Of a stretch of DNA of 29,796 nucleotides, positions 1 through 6,840 are shown in pieces (positions within the stretch are counted from its first letter, which is position 1; the number at the start of each line of letters is the position of its first letter). The position numbers and the translations under genes were made by a program. The notes beneath the pieces are model-generated. The model saw only the letters and a program-made list of their open reading frames with translations, was not told where the DNA came from and ran no database searches. The stretch is from the NCBI GenBank assembly GCA_900757285.1, contig CAAENI010000259.1, positions 1 to 29,796 on the forward strand, in the 5' to 3' direction. Origin of the DNA: an uncultured Collinsella sp. (GTDB lineage: Bacteria; Actinomycetota; Coriobacteriia; Coriobacteriales; Coriobacteriaceae).

Positions 1-3
1 CGC

Positions 4-32
4 ATGGGCAATCTGGGGCCCGTCCCATTTTT
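4..32 (+). terminator. possible intrinsic terminator at the left edge
   Basis: ATGGG (4-8) pairs with CCCAT (24-28), followed by a run of T to position 32; the loop itself contains a GGGGCCC run that could form another pairing. This could close a plus-strand gene lying left of the window. The stem is only 5 bp and the upstream gene cannot be seen, so the call is weak. Confidence 0.3.
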
Positions 33-132
33 CGCCAGACACCGACGCGGTGGTGGGCCGTGTGCGCCGTGGGTGGGGGAGTTTGGGGGCGATGTGAACG
101 GCGTGTAAAGGGACGTAAAAATCGCCTCAAGG

Positions 133-148
133 TCAACTTGAAGGTTGA
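133..148. promoter_or_regulatory. dyad TCAACTTGAAGGTTGA, shared with the ftsZ upstream region
   Basis: The arms TCAAC and GTTGA are inverted around a 6-base centre. A 14/16 identical copy (TCAACCTGAAGGTTAA) lies at 14658-14673, 55 bases before the ftsZ start. Recurrence upstream of both ends of one cluster suggests a shared regulator site. The factor is unknown; the layout loosely recalls MerR-family dyads. Confidence 0.35.
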
Positions 149-192
149 GGTTCGTGGGCGTGGTTCTACAGGTGGCATCGCGCCTTTGCTGC

Positions 193-212
193 AAACACAA
201 CATATTGTGTTT
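193..212. promoter_or_regulatory. 20-base near-palindrome, candidate operator
   Basis: AAACACAA (193-200) and TTGTGTTT (205-212) are perfect inverted arms around CATA. The site is AT-rich within GC-rich surroundings, lies one base left of the LexA-like box, and has no T-run typical of a terminator, which fits a protein-binding site. The factor is unknown. Confidence 0.4.
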
Positions 213-213
213 T

Positions 214-227
214 CGAACATATGCTCG
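214..227. promoter_or_regulatory. LexA-like (SOS) box
   Basis: CGAACATATGCTCG matches the Gram-positive LexA form CGAAC-N4-GTTCG at all but one base (C instead of T in the right arm). It lies 68 bases upstream of the -35 proposed for mraZ. It may act on mraZ or on a gene beyond the left edge. A one-mismatch site can occur by chance, so this remains a candidate. Confidence 0.4.
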
Positions 228-246
228 GGGGTGTTTTACAGCATAT

Positions 247-307
247 TGGGTGTGGAGTGATGGGGCGGGGTGGGGGAAGGGGTGGGGAAAGGTGTTGAAA
301 AATGGGG
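247..307 (+). promoter_or_regulatory. MraZ-type direct repeats upstream of mraZ
   Basis: TGGG cores occur at 247, 261, 271, 283 and 303. Two 12-base units, GTGGGGGAAGGG (270-281) and GTGGGGAAAGGT (282-293), stand in tandem immediately upstream of the proposed -35. MraZ is known to bind short direct repeats with TGGG-like cores in front of its own operon, so autoregulation is the natural reading. The exact repeat boundaries are my estimate. Confidence 0.6.
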
Positions 308-323
308 CGGTTCCCCATATTAT
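295..323 (+). promoter_or_regulatory. promoter of mraZ and the dcw cluster
   Basis: TTGAAA (295-300) and TATTAT (318-323) are separated by exactly 17 bases, close to the housekeeping sigma consensus. The predicted transcript starts near 330, giving a leader of about 60 bases. The G-rich repeats end at the -35, and a perfect inverted repeat (302-318) fills the spacer, so a bound protein there would block RNA polymerase. Confidence 0.65.
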
Positions 324-391
324 TGATGACGTCGACAGGCGGGGTGGTTCCCCGCGTACGTGCCATCTGAGTAACCGAGGGGAGGGCGCAC

Positions 392-826
392 ATGGGAATG
401 ACGGGTGCATACGAGCGCAATCTCGATGCAAAAGGTCGTCTGTCCCTGCCTGCACCCCTTCGTGAGGAGCTTGGAGAGCACGTTCGCGTGTTTAAAGCCC
501 TGGATGTCGATGCTCTGTACGTGTTCTCTGCCGAGGCCTTCGATAAGTGGGTCGAAGGACTCTTCGCGGGTCGTGAGGGCCACGAGGGTTTTAACCCGCG
601 TGACATCAACGACCAGAAGCTCATGAGGGCGATCAACAAGCGCACCACGTCGATGGATGTGGACAGCGCGGGTCGTATCGGTCTTTCTGAGTCTCTCCGC
701 AAGCAGGCGAACCTCGACCGCGAGGTCACGGTTGTGGGCAACTACGACCACCTTGAGGTTTGGGACCGCGCTACGGCCGATGAGGACGATGACGACGAGG
801 CCCTGCTGGACCTCTTCTTCTCGTAA
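392..826 (+). CDS. mraZ: MraZ, dcw-cluster transcriptional regulator
   Basis: A 144-residue protein at the first position of the cluster, the usual place and size for MraZ. Two SpoVT/AbrB-like DNA-binding halves are visible. The first has AYERNLDAKGRLSLP (about residues 6-20) and the second has MDVDSAGRIGLSESLR (about 88-103), each with the DxxGR core. MraZ oligomerises into a ring and binds direct repeats upstream of its own gene, usually repressing mraZ and the downstream division genes. The ATG at 392 follows a GGGGAGGG Shine-Dalgarno stretch at about 379-386. The protein ends in an acidic tail (about residues 129-139) before a hydrophobic LLDLFFS end. rsmH follows after 20 bases. Confidence 0.95.
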   Translation: MGMTGAYERNLDAKGRLSLPAPLREELGEHVRVFKALDVDALYVFSAEAFDKWVEGLFAGREGHEGFNPRDINDQKLMRAINKRTTSMDVDSAGRIGLSESLRKQANLDREVTVVGNYDHLEVWDRATADEDDDDEALLDLFFS

Positions 827-846
827 GGGCAAGGCACGAGTAACGG

Positions 847-1812
847 ATGGAGCGTGGGATCTTGACACAAGAATATCGGCATGAACCTGTCATGCTCGGC
901 GAAGTGCTTGAGTCGCTGCAGCTAAAGAGCGGCTCCGTCGTCTGCGACTGCACCCTTGGCGGTGCCGGCCATTCGGTAAAGATGGCCGCGCAGGTGGGGG
1001 AGACCGGCCTTTTGCTCGGCGTCGATCAGGACGACATGGCCCTCGAGGCCGCTGGCGCCCGTCTGGACCGCGAGGTTCCCGGCGTACCGCACCAGCTGCT
1101 GAAGGGCAACTTCGGCGACTTGGACGAGCTGCTTTGCTCGGCCGAGGTGCCCGGGGTCGATGGCTTCCTGTTCGACTTGGGCGTTTCGTCGCCGCAACTC
1201 GATATCCCTGGCAGGGGCTTTTCGTACAACGAGGACGCCCCATTGGACATGCGGATGGATCCGGGTAACAACACCTTAAACGCAGCTGAGGTCATCAACA
1301 CCTATAACGAACACGACCTCGCCCGGATTCTACGCGTCTACGGCGAAGAGAAGTTCGCCTCGCAGATCGCACGTGAGATCGTGCGCCGCCGCGAGCATGA
1401 ACCGATCGAAACCACCGGTCAGTTTGTCGAGATCATCAAGGCTGGTATCCCCGCTGCCGCCCGTCGGCATGGCGGACACCCAGCCAAGAAAAGTTTCCAG
1501 GCCATTCGCATCGAGGTCAATCACGAGCTCGATGTGCTCGAACGAGGGCTTGATGCCGCCACCAGGTGGCTCAACCCGGGCGGACGTATCTGCGTCATTT
1601 CGTATCACTCGCTCGAGGACCGTATCGTAAAGAACCACTTTAAGGAGATGAGCCAGGGGTGCACGTGTCCGCCGGAGATTCCGGTGTGCGTGTGCGGCAA
1701 CGTGCCGATACTCAAGGTCATCACCCGCAAACCCCTGGTTGCCCAGCCTGATGAGGTTGAGCGCAACCCTCGGGCGAGATCAGCCAAAATCCGCGTGGCG
1801 CAGCGTCTGTAG
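847..1812 (+). CDS. rsmH: 16S rRNA (cytosine1402-N4)-methyltransferase RsmH (MraW)
   Basis: A 321-residue SAM-dependent methyltransferase of normal family length. It methylates N4 of C1402 in the ribosomal P site. YRHEPVML near the N-terminus is the family hallmark; CTLGGAGHS (about residues 36-44) is the SAM-binding loop, and FDLGVSSPQLD (about 109-119) and ISYHSLEDRIVK near the C-terminus are further family motifs. A cysteine-rich stretch (CTCPPEIPVCVCG) near the end is typical. The ATG at 847 is chosen; a TTG at 862 with GGAG nine bases before it is an alternative that would remove five residues. It lies directly behind mraZ, the standard order. Confidence 0.95.
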   Translation: MERGILTQEYRHEPVMLGEVLESLQLKSGSVVCDCTLGGAGHSVKMAAQVGETGLLLGVDQDDMALEAAGARLDREVPGVPHQLLKGNFGDLDELLCSAEVPGVDGFLFDLGVSSPQLDIPGRGFSYNEDAPLDMRMDPGNNTLNAAEVINTYNEHDLARILRVYGEEKFASQIAREIVRRREHEPIETTGQFVEIIKAGIPAAARRHGGHPAKKSFQAIRIEVNHELDVLERGLDAATRWLNPGGRICVISYHSLEDRIVKNHFKEMSQGCTCPPEIPVCVCGNVPILKVITRKPLVAQPDEVERNPRARSAKIRVAQRL

Positions 1813-1902
1813 GCGCGACCGCGCGATATTGGACCTCCCGCTCGCACCATAAACGAAGCTTAAACACACTACCAACGTACTCGGGATGGGAGGCGGCATA
1901 TC

Positions 1903-2373
1903 ATGGGCTACAACACTTCAAACGCAGCACTCGCCTATGATATGAACGCCATGCCCGCCTATCGTGAGACGCCGCAGGCCCCCGTTGCTCCCCGTGAGCA
2001 GCGCACGCCGCGCTTTGATGTCTACACGGGCGCGGGCCGTCAGGCAAACCAGGCGGTAAGCCCGGTTTTCATGAGCGTTCTTAAAACGTTTTGCATCATT
2101 GCGGCTATCTTCATGACGATCGGCGTCGCCCGCGTGGCGCTCGCCGGCGTTACGGCCCAGGTGCTCAACAGCAACGCCGAGCTTACCAACACGCTCGAAA
2201 AGGCGACCGATGAGAGCTCCGACCTGGAGGTCATGCATTCGGTCTATGGCGCCGACACGCGCATTCGCGACCTTGCGGGCGCTTATGGCATGGTGGAGCC
2301 CAGCGAGAGCGTTACACTTGACTTTTCGCAGGATGCAGCCGCGGGCGCCAACGCGACCGCGACCGCTCAGTAG
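1903..2373 (+). CDS. ftsL: FtsL-like division protein, single-pass membrane
   Basis: A 156-residue protein between rsmH and the PBP gene, the ftsL position in most dcw clusters. It has a cytoplasmic N-terminus of about 55 residues, one membrane segment (about 56-82, FMSVLKTFCIIAAIFMTIGV), a short extracytoplasmic coiled-coil-like stretch rich in E, N and D (about 88-112), and a segment with YGMVEPSESV (about 128-137) recalling the FtsL/DivIC end. FtsL forms a complex with FtsQ/DivIB and FtsB/DivIC that activates FtsW-FtsI at the septum. Sequence likeness in this family is low, so the call rests on topology and position. The ATG at 1903 follows GGGAGG (1888-1893) with 9-base spacing. Confidence 0.82.
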   Translation: MGYNTSNAALAYDMNAMPAYRETPQAPVAPREQRTPRFDVYTGAGRQANQAVSPVFMSVLKTFCIIAAIFMTIGVARVALAGVTAQVLNSNAELTNTLEKATDESSDLEVMHSVYGADTRIRDLAGAYGMVEPSESVTLDFSQDAAAGANATATAQ

Positions 2374-2390
2374 CAAGACGGTAGCTGAGT

Positions 2391-4256
2391 ATGACAAATG
2401 ACTATCGCCGCGGTTCCGATGGGGGCCGCGGTTCTGGACGTCCCTCGTCGCGGGGACGTTCTGGTTATCAAGGAACGGGTCGGCAATCTTACAACGCCGG
2501 GCGGTCCCGTGGCAACGACCCGGCGTCGCGACTTCGCGGCTCGGGTGGCCCTCAAGTGCATAACACCAGGTCGCGCAAGAGTTCGTCGACCGAATGGCTC
2601 ACGGGCACGCCGCTGCCTCGCCGCAAAGCCGTCATGGGATTCATCGGGCTTGGCTTGGGCTTGGGCGTCTTTCGCCTTGCCGACTATCAAATTGTCGAAG
2701 CCGATAAACTGCGCGAGCGTGCCGATGCGCGTCGCCTGCTTGCGCAGACCCTCTATGCCAAACGTGGCACCATCTACGACCGCAACGGTAACGTGCTGGC
2801 GTCGTCGGTCGAATGTCGCAACATCGCCGTGAACCCGCAGCTTGTCGAGGACGTTGACAAGACGGTGTCGGCGCTGGTCAAGGCAACTGGAATCGATAAA
2901 AAGACCTGCCGCAAGCTCGTCGAGTCCGATGGAACCTGGGTGTATATCAAGCGCCAGGTGGACGAAGACGATGCTGTGGCGCTGGAGAAGAAGAACCTGC
3001 CCGGCGTGCTTTTTGAGCAGGCCATGAAGCGCGTATATCCATACGGCAATCTGGCATCGCAGGTGCTGGGTGTAGTGAATGTAGACAACGACGGCTTGAC
3101 TGGTCTCGAAAAGCAATACAACAAGCTTCTGACCGGCACGAACGGTTCTCTCGTACGCGAGCGCGCGAGGGACGGCAGCTATATCGCGGGCGGTGCCTAT
3201 AAAAAGGTGGCTGCGGTCGACGGCGTTGATATCGTGACGACGCTCGACGTCAATATCCAGCGTGCGGCCGAGGATGCCCTGGCAGAGGCAGTTGAGAAGA
3301 CTAAGGCCAAGAACGGCTCGGCGCTGGTCACCGATCCTACGACAGGAGAGATCTTGGCAGCCTGCTCGTATCCGACCTACGACCAGACCGATTTGGAAAA
3401 CGCCAAGACCGAGGATATGAACCTGCGCCTGGTTACCGACGCCTACGAGCCCGGCTCGGTCTTTAAGACACTCGTGGCGGGCGCCGGCTTCGACTTGGGC
3501 GTCGTGCGATCGAGTACGTCGTTTGAGGTGCCGGCGAGCATCAAGGTGGGCGACGATACCGTCACCGATGCCGACAAGCGCGACTATGCCATGACCATGG
3601 ATGTGCGCGAGATGATGCGCCGTTCGTCCAACGTGGGCTTTGTCCTGGTGGGGCGCAAGATCGGTGCCGACGACTTTGCCGCCTATGTGGACAAGTGGGG
3701 CATCGGTCACAGCTCTGGTGTAGATTTTCCGGGCGAGAGCCTGGGCATCGTCAAGGAGCGTGACCAGTATGACGGCGCCACGCTGGGCTCAATGAGCTTT
3801 GGACAGGCGCTGTCTGTCTCGCCGATTGAGATCGCACGTGCCGTGGGCGGCATCGCTAACGGCGGCGTGATGATGACCCCGCACTTCTATAAGTCCAGCA
3901 AAGGCGACGAGAAGGACTGGGGCGAAGGCGAGCGTGCGATTTCTGAGGATGCAGCATCCCAGGTGACATCGTGCATGCAGACGGTCGTGTCTGAAGGCAC
4001 GGGCGTTGGCGGCGCAGTTGACGGCTATGACGTGGCGGGCAAGACCGGCACGGCCGAACGTGCCGACGAGAACGGCGGCTACCTCAAGGAGAACTACATG
4101 TCGTCCTTTATGGGCTTTGCGCCGGCACAATCACCCAAGGTGCTGTGCTATATCACGCTCGACGGAACGCCGAGCGGCTCAGATGCCGCTGCGGTGCCGT
4201 TCCAGTCCATTATGGCCAACGCGCTCGACGTGCTGGGCATCCCGCGCACGAAGTAG
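2391..4256 (+). CDS. ftsI: septal peptidoglycan transpeptidase, FtsI/PBP2 type
   Basis: A 621-residue class B penicillin-binding protein that cross-links septal peptidoglycan outside the membrane, partnered with FtsW. The first ~78 residues are cytoplasmic and rich in Gly, Arg and Ser. One membrane anchor follows (about 80-97), then a PBP dimer domain with KRGTIYDRNGNVLASS (124-139). The transpeptidase domain carries all three catalytic motifs: SVFK (356-359, nucleophile Ser356), SSN (412-414) and KTG (551-553). No PASTA repeat is present. The ATG at 2391 has only a weak Shine-Dalgarno sequence and follows ftsL by 17 bases. The usual next gene, murE, is missing. Confidence 0.93.
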   Translation: MTNDYRRGSDGGRGSGRPSSRGRSGYQGTGRQSYNAGRSRGNDPASRLRGSGGPQVHNTRSRKSSSTEWLTGTPLPRRKAVMGFIGLGLGLGVFRLADYQIVEADKLRERADARRLLAQTLYAKRGTIYDRNGNVLASSVECRNIAVNPQLVEDVDKTVSALVKATGIDKKTCRKLVESDGTWVYIKRQVDEDDAVALEKKNLPGVLFEQAMKRVYPYGNLASQVLGVVNVDNDGLTGLEKQYNKLLTGTNGSLVRERARDGSYIAGGAYKKVAAVDGVDIVTTLDVNIQRAAEDALAEAVEKTKAKNGSALVTDPTTGEILAACSYPTYDQTDLENAKTEDMNLRLVTDAYEPGSVFKTLVAGAGFDLGVVRSSTSFEVPASIKVGDDTVTDADKRDYAMTMDVREMMRRSSNVGFVLVGRKIGADDFAAYVDKWGIGHSSGVDFPGESLGIVKERDQYDGATLGSMSFGQALSVSPIEIARAVGGIANGGVMMTPHFYKSSKGDEKDWGEGERAISEDAASQVTSCMQTVVSEGTGVGGAVDGYDVAGKTGTAERADENGGYLKENYMSSFMGFAPAQSPKVLCYITLDGTPSGSDAAAVPFQSIMANALDVLGIPRTK

Positions 4257-4383
4257 GGGGTTACAATCTTTGGGGCATGGTTTGTTGTCCCATATGAGGG
4301 GTGTTCACATGCCCTGCACCACGCATGCGCGGCGCTGGGATACAATACGCCGATAGCATTATTAGGTTTACAGGGGAGCTGCA
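4257..4383 (+). promoter_or_regulatory. gap between ftsI and murF, with a possible internal promoter
   Basis: A 127-base non-coding gap in an otherwise tight cluster, where murE usually sits. A TACAAT hexamer at 4341-4346 could be a -10, but no good -35 is seen at the right distance. AGGGGAG just before 4384 is the murF ribosome binding site. No remnant of murE is recognisable. Confidence 0.35.
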
Positions 4384-5808
4384 ATGATAGAGATCGCCGT
4401 CAACAACCTCGCGGCCGCAACAGGGGCCCGAACCGTGACGGGAGAAGTCGATCGGGTATGCCGCGGGTGCGTTATCGACTCGCGCCAGGTCGAGGAAGGG
4501 ACGATTTTCGTCGCCTTTCCCGGTGAAAACGTCGACGGCAATGATTTTGCTTCCCGTGCCGTCCAGTCGGGTGCCGGCGCCGTCGTGATGACGCGTGAGC
4601 CCGATGCCGAGTTGGTCTCGCTGGCGCAGGACAAGGGATGCGCCATCCTTCTGACCGATGATCCCGAGGAGTTTCTGCTGCGTTTGGCGCACGCGTATCG
4701 CCTGGAGCTTGGCTGCCTGGTCGTTGGCATTACCGGTTCCATCGGCAAGACGACGACCAAGGACGTGCTCGCCGCTGTACTCGCCAAGCGCTATCGTGTC
4801 TGGGCCACCAAGGGCAATTTCAATAACCTGATCGGCATGCCGCTCACGGTGCTTTCCGCCCCGGCCGGTACCGAGGTCCTGGTGCTCGAGATGGGCATGA
4901 ACCATTTCCACGAGATCGAGCGCCTGTCCCAGTCCGCCAATCCCAACCTTGCCATCGTGAGCAAGATCGGCACCTCTCACATCGGCATTTTGGGCAGCCG
5001 CGAGAACATCGCCCGCGCTAAGGCCGAGATTGTCCAGGGTATGTGCGCCGCCGGCGACTTCTTGCCGCTGCTGGTTTTGGGCGGTGAGGACGACTTTACG
5101 CCGTTCATTCGCGATACGTTCGCCCAGCCTGCTGGTATCGATGTGATGCTGGCCGGCGTCTCGGACGATGATGAGGTCCGCGCCCGCGAAGTTCGTGTTG
5201 ATGACGAGGGCCGTCCGGTCTTTACGCTCGATTTTGGTCAGGGCGAGACAATCGATACCATGCTTGCTATCCCCGGCGTGCAGTCCGTTCCAAATGCCGT
5301 TAAGGCCGCCGCGGTTGCCTATCGCCTGGGCGTGACGCCCGAGCAGATCGATGCTGCCTTTAGGGGCCTCACAATCACCGGTCACCGCCAGGAGATCAAG
5401 CGCGCCAAGAGCGGTGCACGCATCATCGATGACTCCTATAACGCCAGCGCCGAATCGATGGCAGCCGGTCTCGATCTGCTGTGCTCGCTTTCGTGCACGG
5501 GGTCTCGCATGGCGATCCTGGGCGAGATGGGCGAGATGGGCGATGAGGCTCCTCGCATGCATGAGCTCGTGGGCGCCTATGCCGCCGCCAAGAAGCTCGA
5601 CATGCTGGCGTGCGTGGGTGGTGAGCTGGCCCAGCTTATGGCCGATGCCGCGCGCATGATGGGCATGGACGAGGACCGCATCCAGGTGTTCTCCGATTAT
5701 CAGCAGGTGCTCGACCGCATGGGCGGCGCGCTTGAAAAACATGATGTTGTACTGGTCAAGGGTTCCCGCTTTGTTGAGCTCGACCGCTTTGTGGAAGGTG
5801 TGTGCTAG
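4384..5808 (+). CDS. murF: UDP-MurNAc-tripeptide--D-Ala-D-Ala ligase MurF
   Basis: A 474-residue Mur ligase that adds D-Ala-D-Ala to the UDP-MurNAc-tripeptide in the cytoplasm, using ATP. The N-terminal substrate domain contains CVIDSRQVEEGTIFVAF (29-45). The ATP-binding P-loop is GITGSIGKTTT (115-125). GNFNNLIGMPLTVL (144-157) and EMGMN (169-173) are features that separate MurF from MurC, MurD and MurE. DDSYNAS (349-355) opens the C-terminal domain. The start at 4384 has AGGGGAG upstream. The stop lies three bases before mraY, suggesting translational coupling. Confidence 0.95.
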   Translation: MIEIAVNNLAAATGARTVTGEVDRVCRGCVIDSRQVEEGTIFVAFPGENVDGNDFASRAVQSGAGAVVMTREPDAELVSLAQDKGCAILLTDDPEEFLLRLAHAYRLELGCLVVGITGSIGKTTTKDVLAAVLAKRYRVWATKGNFNNLIGMPLTVLSAPAGTEVLVLEMGMNHFHEIERLSQSANPNLAIVSKIGTSHIGILGSRENIARAKAEIVQGMCAAGDFLPLLVLGGEDDFTPFIRDTFAQPAGIDVMLAGVSDDDEVRAREVRVDDEGRPVFTLDFGQGETIDTMLAIPGVQSVPNAVKAAAVAYRLGVTPEQIDAAFRGLTITGHRQEIKRAKSGARIIDDSYNASAESMAAGLDLLCSLSCTGSRMAILGEMGEMGDEAPRMHELVGAYAAAKKLDMLACVGGELAQLMADAARMMGMDEDRIQVFSDYQQVLDRMGGALEKHDVVLVKGSRFVELDRFVEGVC

Positions 5809-5811
5809 CCC

Positions 5812-6831
5812 ATGTTCGGCAATCCCTCGTATCCAACGTATCAGGCTTTTTTGGGGCTTGGCATCGCCGCCGCCATTGCGCTGCTGCTCATGCCGTGGTG
5901 GATCAAGCTGCTCAAGGTCGAGGGTATCGGCCAGCAGGTTCGTGCCGACGGCCCCAAGCGTCATTTGGTTAAGCAGGGAACGCCCACCATGGGTGGCGTT
6001 GTCATCCTCATCGCGATCTCGCTGACCTGCCTGCTGATGGGCAAGCTCACCACCGAGCTCGTGCTCGTGCTGCTCGCCACGCTGGCGACCGGCGTGCTGG
6101 GTCTGATCGACGACCTGACCTCCGTTACGCATGGGCGCTCGCTCGGTCTGACGCCTCATGCCAAGATGATCGGCCTAACCATTATCTGTGTCACCTTTAC
6201 GGTACTTGCCGTCAACTGGTGCGGCGTCGCCCCCGAGATTCGTTTTCCCGGTGGGTTGACGATCGACCTTGGCGTGCTTTCGACCACCATCTGCGGCTAT
6301 TCGTTCCCGTGGCTCTATATTGTCTTTTGCTGGCTGATGATTGCCGGTCTTTCTAATGCCGTGAACCTGACCGATGGCCTTGACGGTCTTGCTGGCGGCA
6401 CCTCCATGATCGCCATGCTCGCCATGGCTGCCATGGCGTTTTTGCACGGAGACGTGAACCTGTCCATCTTCTGTACCGCGTGTGCCGGTGCCTGCTTGGG
6501 CTTTCTGTGGTTCAACTGCTATCCGGCGAGCATCTTTATGGGCGATACCGGCTCGCTTGCTCTGGGCGCCGCGTTTGCCTGCACGTCCATCATGACCAAC
6601 ACCGAGGTCGTCTCCCTCATCATCGGCGGCCTGTTTATCGTTGAGACCCTGTCGGTCATGATTCAGGTTGTCTACTTCCATTTTACGCACAAGCGCGTCT
6701 TCCTTATGGCGCCCATCCATCATCATTTCGAAAAGAAGGGCTGGGCCGAGACCAAGGTCGTCATCCGTTTTTGGATTATCGCTGCGGCCTTTGGTGCCGT
6801 TGGCCTTGCTCTGTTCTTCCAGTTGGGATAG
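5812..6831 (+). CDS. mraY: phospho-MurNAc-pentapeptide transferase MraY
   Basis: A 339-residue polytopic membrane enzyme that transfers phospho-MurNAc-pentapeptide from UDP to undecaprenyl phosphate to make lipid I. About ten hydrophobic segments are visible. Key motifs are GTPTMGG (56-62), LIDDL with the Asp pair (98-102), NLTDGLDGLAGG (185-196), GDTGSLALG (244-252) and the HHHFEKKGW box (303-311). The length is close to the family norm. The start at 5812 follows the murF stop by three bases, with GGAAGGTG at 5793-5800 inside the murF end as the ribosome binding site. Confidence 0.96.
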   Translation: MFGNPSYPTYQAFLGLGIAAAIALLLMPWWIKLLKVEGIGQQVRADGPKRHLVKQGTPTMGGVVILIAISLTCLLMGKLTTELVLVLLATLATGVLGLIDDLTSVTHGRSLGLTPHAKMIGLTIICVTFTVLAVNWCGVAPEIRFPGGLTIDLGVLSTTICGYSFPWLYIVFCWLMIAGLSNAVNLTDGLDGLAGGTSMIAMLAMAAMAFLHGDVNLSIFCTACAGACLGFLWFNCYPASIFMGDTGSLALGAAFACTSIMTNTEVVSLIIGGLFIVETLSVMIQVVYFHFTHKRVFLMAPIHHHFEKKGWAETKVVIRFWIIAAAFGAVGLALFFQLG

Positions 6832-6840
6832 TGGTCTTTC

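Larger units (their letters stand above)
33..391. promoter_or_regulatory. long gene-free regulatory region upstream of mraZ
   Basis: No credible coding sequence is seen. The region carries two clusters of TGGG-type repeats (70-89 and 247-307), a dyad at 133-148, a 20-base near-palindrome at 193-212, a LexA-like box at 214-227, a promoter at 295-323, and two copies of an inverted repeat of form GGGGYGGTTCCCC (304-316 and 341-353). The left part may also hold control sites for a gene off the left edge, possibly divergent; this cannot be tested here. Confidence 0.6.

Noticed and set aside
166..741. Long minus-strand open frame over the mraZ region (191 codons)
   Set aside because: It is the complement of mraZ and its leader, with Arg/Ser/Thr-rich composition and no domain; mraZ on the plus strand is clear.
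1813..1902. A promoter between rsmH and ftsL (TTGGAC at 1829-1834)
   Set aside because: No acceptable -10 at 16-18 bases; left unannotated.
2367..3710. Minus-strand open frame of 447 codons over the ftsI-type gene
   Set aside because: Antisense shadow of a PBP with SxxK, SxN and KTG motifs intact.
4261..6159. Minus-strand open frame of 632 codons over murF and mraY
   Set aside because: His/Gly/Asp/Ala-rich product typical of the reverse of GC-rich genes; both plus-strand genes have full catalytic motifs.
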